Origin: Acidimicrobiaceae bacterium
GTDB taxonomy: Bacteria > Actinomycetota > Acidimicrobiia > Acidimicrobiales > Ilumatobacteraceae
Length of the DNA stretch: 14,513 nt
Assembly: GCA_003154135.1 (NCBI GenBank)
Contig: PMCN01000163.1
Span: forward strand, 179-14,691
Direction: 5' to 3'
Positions within the stretch are counted from its first letter, which is position 1; each line of letters begins with the position of its first letter. Below the pieces are notes generated by a model. It ran no database searches. It was not told where the DNA came from and was given only the letters and a program-made list of their open reading frames with translations. Both the position numbers and the translations under genes were made by a program. Below are positions 13,051-14,513 of this stretch, in pieces.

Positions 13051-14108
13051 ATCCGGCCACTGCGATGAACACGTCGACGATGCGGGCATTCGTCCTCACC
13101 GGACCGCGCGCGGGCGGAGTGGAAGAAGTTCCCACCCCCATCGCCCGACACGGTGAGGTCTTGATCGACGTCGAGCGTGTCGGCGTCTGTGGGACCGATT
13201 CCGAGTTCTTCAGCGGAGAGATGGCATACCTCCACCAGGGGCACTCGCACTACCCGATGATCCTGGGCCACGAGTGGTGCGGCCTCGTCGTCTCGGTCGG
13301 CGACGGCGTCGATCAGTGGTGGATCGGCAAGCGGGTGATGGGCGACACGATGCTCGGCGACGGCACCTGTCGCCGGTGCCGACGAGGTGCACAGCACGTG
13401 TGCGAGCAACGCGAGGAGGTCGGGATCCGTGGCGGTCGCGCAGGGGCGCTGGCGGAGCAGATCGCAGTGCCGGTGTCGTCGCTGCACGTCCTGCCCGACG
13501 GTGTCGACCCGGTGTGCGGCGCGCTGGTCGAGCCGGCCGGCAACGCGCTGCGGGCCGCGCGCGCCACCAAGGCGGGCCACGGCGACCGCGTCCTCGTCAT
13601 CGGTCCGGGAACGATCGGGCTGCTGGCCGCGATGTTCGTGCGCGCCAGCGGCGCGGAGGTGCACCTGCTGGGCGTCACCGACCGATCGCTTGCGTCCGCC
13701 CGCGGCCTCGGTTTCGAGCACACGTGGCTGGACGAGGTCCCCACCGACGTTCCGTTCGATGCCGTCGTCGATGCGTCGCACTCGGCTCATGCCCCGGCGC
13801 TCGCGCTGGATCTCGTCGAGCCGGCCGGGCGCGTCGTGTACATCGGTCTCGCCGGCACGCCGAGTCACATCGACACCCGCAACCTGGCGCTGAAGGACGT
13901 GACCGCCGTCGGCATCCTCTCCGCATCACCGGCGCTCGCCGACACGATCGCCGCACTCGCCAGCGGCATCATCGACCCGCGGCCACTCGTCGCTGCGACC
14001 GTCGGGCTCGACCAGGTGGCCCTGATCCTCGGCGGTGGTCGCCCAGCCGACGCCGGGCCTGGGCCGAAGATCCACATCGACCCCACACGCACTGGAGCCG
14101 CCAGCTGA
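13047..14108 (+). CDS. Zinc-dependent (MDR) alcohol/sugar dehydrogenase
   Basis: This 353-residue medium-chain dehydrogenase has the catalytic zinc set C48 (GVCGTD), H75-E76 (GHEW) and E162 (VEPAG), and a Rossmann motif VIGPGTIGLLA at 184-194. The structural-zinc lobe is incomplete: C108, C111 and C119 are present, but the first of the usual four cysteines is D105. It would oxidise a sugar, polyol or other secondary alcohol with NAD(P)+. GTG 13047 overlaps the IclR stop and has AGGGG 8 nt upstream; ATGs at 13065 and 13080 are alternatives, the last giving the conserved MRAFVLTG start. It is co-transcribed with iclR and likely serves the same pathway as the dehydratase. It converges on the acyl-CoA synthetase gene with 24 bp between stops. 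Confidence 0.9.
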   Translation: MNPATAMNTSTMRAFVLTGPRAGGVEEVPTPIARHGEVLIDVERVGVCGTDSEFFSGEMAYLHQGHSHYPMILGHEWCGLVVSVGDGVDQWWIGKRVMGDTMLGDGTCRRCRRGAQHVCEQREEVGIRGGRAGALAEQIAVPVSSLHVLPDGVDPVCGALVEPAGNALRAARATKAGHGDRVLVIGPGTIGLLAAMFVRASGAEVHLLGVTDRSLASARGLGFEHTWLDEVPTDVPFDAVVDASHSAHAPALALDLVEPAGRVVYIGLAGTPSHIDTRNLALKDVTAVGILSASPALADTIAALASGIIDPRPLVAATVGLDQVALILGGGRPADAGPGPKIHIDPTRTGAAS

Positions 14109-14110
14109 AC

Positions 14111-14134
14111 GACGTCGCCGACCTCGGTGACGTC
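14111..14134. terminator. Candidate bidirectional terminator hairpin
   Basis: GACGTCGCCG and CGGTGACGTC form a 10-bp stem (one G-T wobble) with a 4-nt ACCT loop, between the convergent stops of the alcohol dehydrogenase (14108) and acyl-CoA synthetase (14133) genes. There is no T-tract, as is common in GC-rich actinobacteria. Confidence 0.5.
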
Positions 14135-14513
14135 AGGTGATCCCGAGTTCGGCGTTGCCCTGTTCGCGCAGCTTGTACTTCTGGATCTTGCCGGTGACCG
14201 TCATCGGGAACTCGTCGACGAAAAGCACGTAGCGCGGCACCTTGTAGTGGGCGATGCGTCCGCGACAGAAGCTCCGGATGTCATCGCCGTCGGCAGACTG
14301 CCCGTCCTTGAGCCGGACGAACGCACAGATCTCCTCGCCGTAGCGGTCGTCAGGGAGGCCCACGACCTGGACATCGGCGACAGCCGGGTGGTGGTAGAGG
14401 AACTCCTCGATCTCTCTCGGGTACACGTTCTCGCCGCCGCGGATGATCATGTCCTTCGAGCGGCCGACGATGCCGACGTAGCCATCACTGTCCATCGTCG
14501 CCAGGTCGCCGGT
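14133..14513 (-). CDS. Acyl-CoA synthetase (AMP-binding, FadD-like), C-terminal part only
   Basis: The last 126 codons are in the window; the 5' part lies beyond the right edge. The visible sequence starts at TGDLATMDSDGY, the A7 motif of the adenylate-forming superfamily. It continues with the hinge GRSKDMIIRGGENVYPREIE (A8) and the C-terminal domain ending PMTVTGKIQKYKLRE, whose TGK lysine is the adenylation catalytic residue (A10). Such enzymes activate a carboxylic acid with ATP and CoA. The A8 and GLPDDRYGEEICAFVRL sequences fit medium- or long-chain fatty acid or aryl acid ligases, but specificity lies in the missing part. It converges on the alcohol dehydrogenase gene and may feed acyl-CoA dehydrogenases such as the one at 7521-8819, though not in the same operon. 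Confidence 0.92.
   Translation of the reverse strand, partial: TGDLATMDSDGYVGIVGRSKDMIIRGGENVYPREIEEFLYHHPAVADVQVVGLPDDRYGEEICAFVRLKDGQSADGDDIRSFCRGRIAHYKVPRYVLFVDEFPMTVTGKIQKYKLREQGNAELGIT

Noticed and set aside
1..14513. tRNA, rRNA, CRISPR arrays, transposases, integrases, toxin-antitoxin or defence genes
   Set aside because: I looked on both strands and saw no such signatures. All space is taken by metabolic, transport and regulatory genes.

Overview
The window is gene-dense, very GC-rich bacterial DNA. The protein families suggest a high-GC actinobacterium: acyl-CoA dehydrogenases ending in a GGTDEIQ-type motif, an IclR/TetR/ArsR regulator repertoire, and TANNNT -10 boxes directly before start codons. 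Ilumatobacter-like Acidimicrobiia would fit, but that placement is inference, because no rRNA or other marker gene is present. No tRNA, rRNA, CRISPR array, transposase or integrase was seen. No gap between genes exceeds 300 bp.

Layout, left to right. (1) 1-2326, minus: the start of an NAD-dependent formate dehydrogenase operon. A fused FdsG-FdsB diaphorase subunit overlaps by 4 bp (ATGA) the first 76 codons of the molybdopterin subunit FdsA, which leaves the window. (2) 2479-3303, plus: an acyl-CoA dehydrogenase-like protein without a C-terminal domain. It overlaps tail to tail with (3) 3248-5213, minus: an ArsR-type regulator and an MFS exporter whose reading frames overlap. (4) 5296-7514, plus, divergent from the regulator: a second MFS transporter overlapping by 4 bp with a nucleoside hydrolase. 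(5) 7521-9471, minus: a TetR regulator followed by a full-length acyl-CoA dehydrogenase, with a large hairpin between them. (6) 9562-10440, plus, divergent from TetR: an alpha/beta hydrolase with an Asp-type nucleophile elbow, preceded by a perfect 16-bp inverted repeat and a possible six-codon leader. (7) 10452-12191, minus: a sugar-acid dehydratase of the IlvD/Edd family. It is divergent from (8) 12268-14108, plus: an IclR regulator overlapping a zinc-type alcohol dehydrogenase. (9) 14133-14513, minus: the C-terminal end of an acyl-CoA synthetase entering from the right.

Functionally the window is a set of small catabolic modules, each with a local regulator. IclR, dehydratase and dehydrogenase look like a sugar or sugar-acid degradation cassette with a palindromic operator in the divergent gap. 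TetR with the hydrolase and acyl-CoA dehydrogenase looks like a unit for an ester, epoxide, halide or acyl substrate. ArsR with two related MFS transporters and a nucleoside hydrolase suggests export or salvage of a nucleoside-like compound. Formate dehydrogenase would supply NADH from formate.

No wholly new multi-gene system was recognised. The most unusual items are the alpha/beta hydrolase locus (Leu at the catalytic-His position, leader mini-ORF, perfect operator, intragenic palindrome), the truncated acyl-CoA dehydrogenase, the tetR-acyl-CoA dehydrogenase hairpin, and a recurrent leaderless-promoter arrangement.
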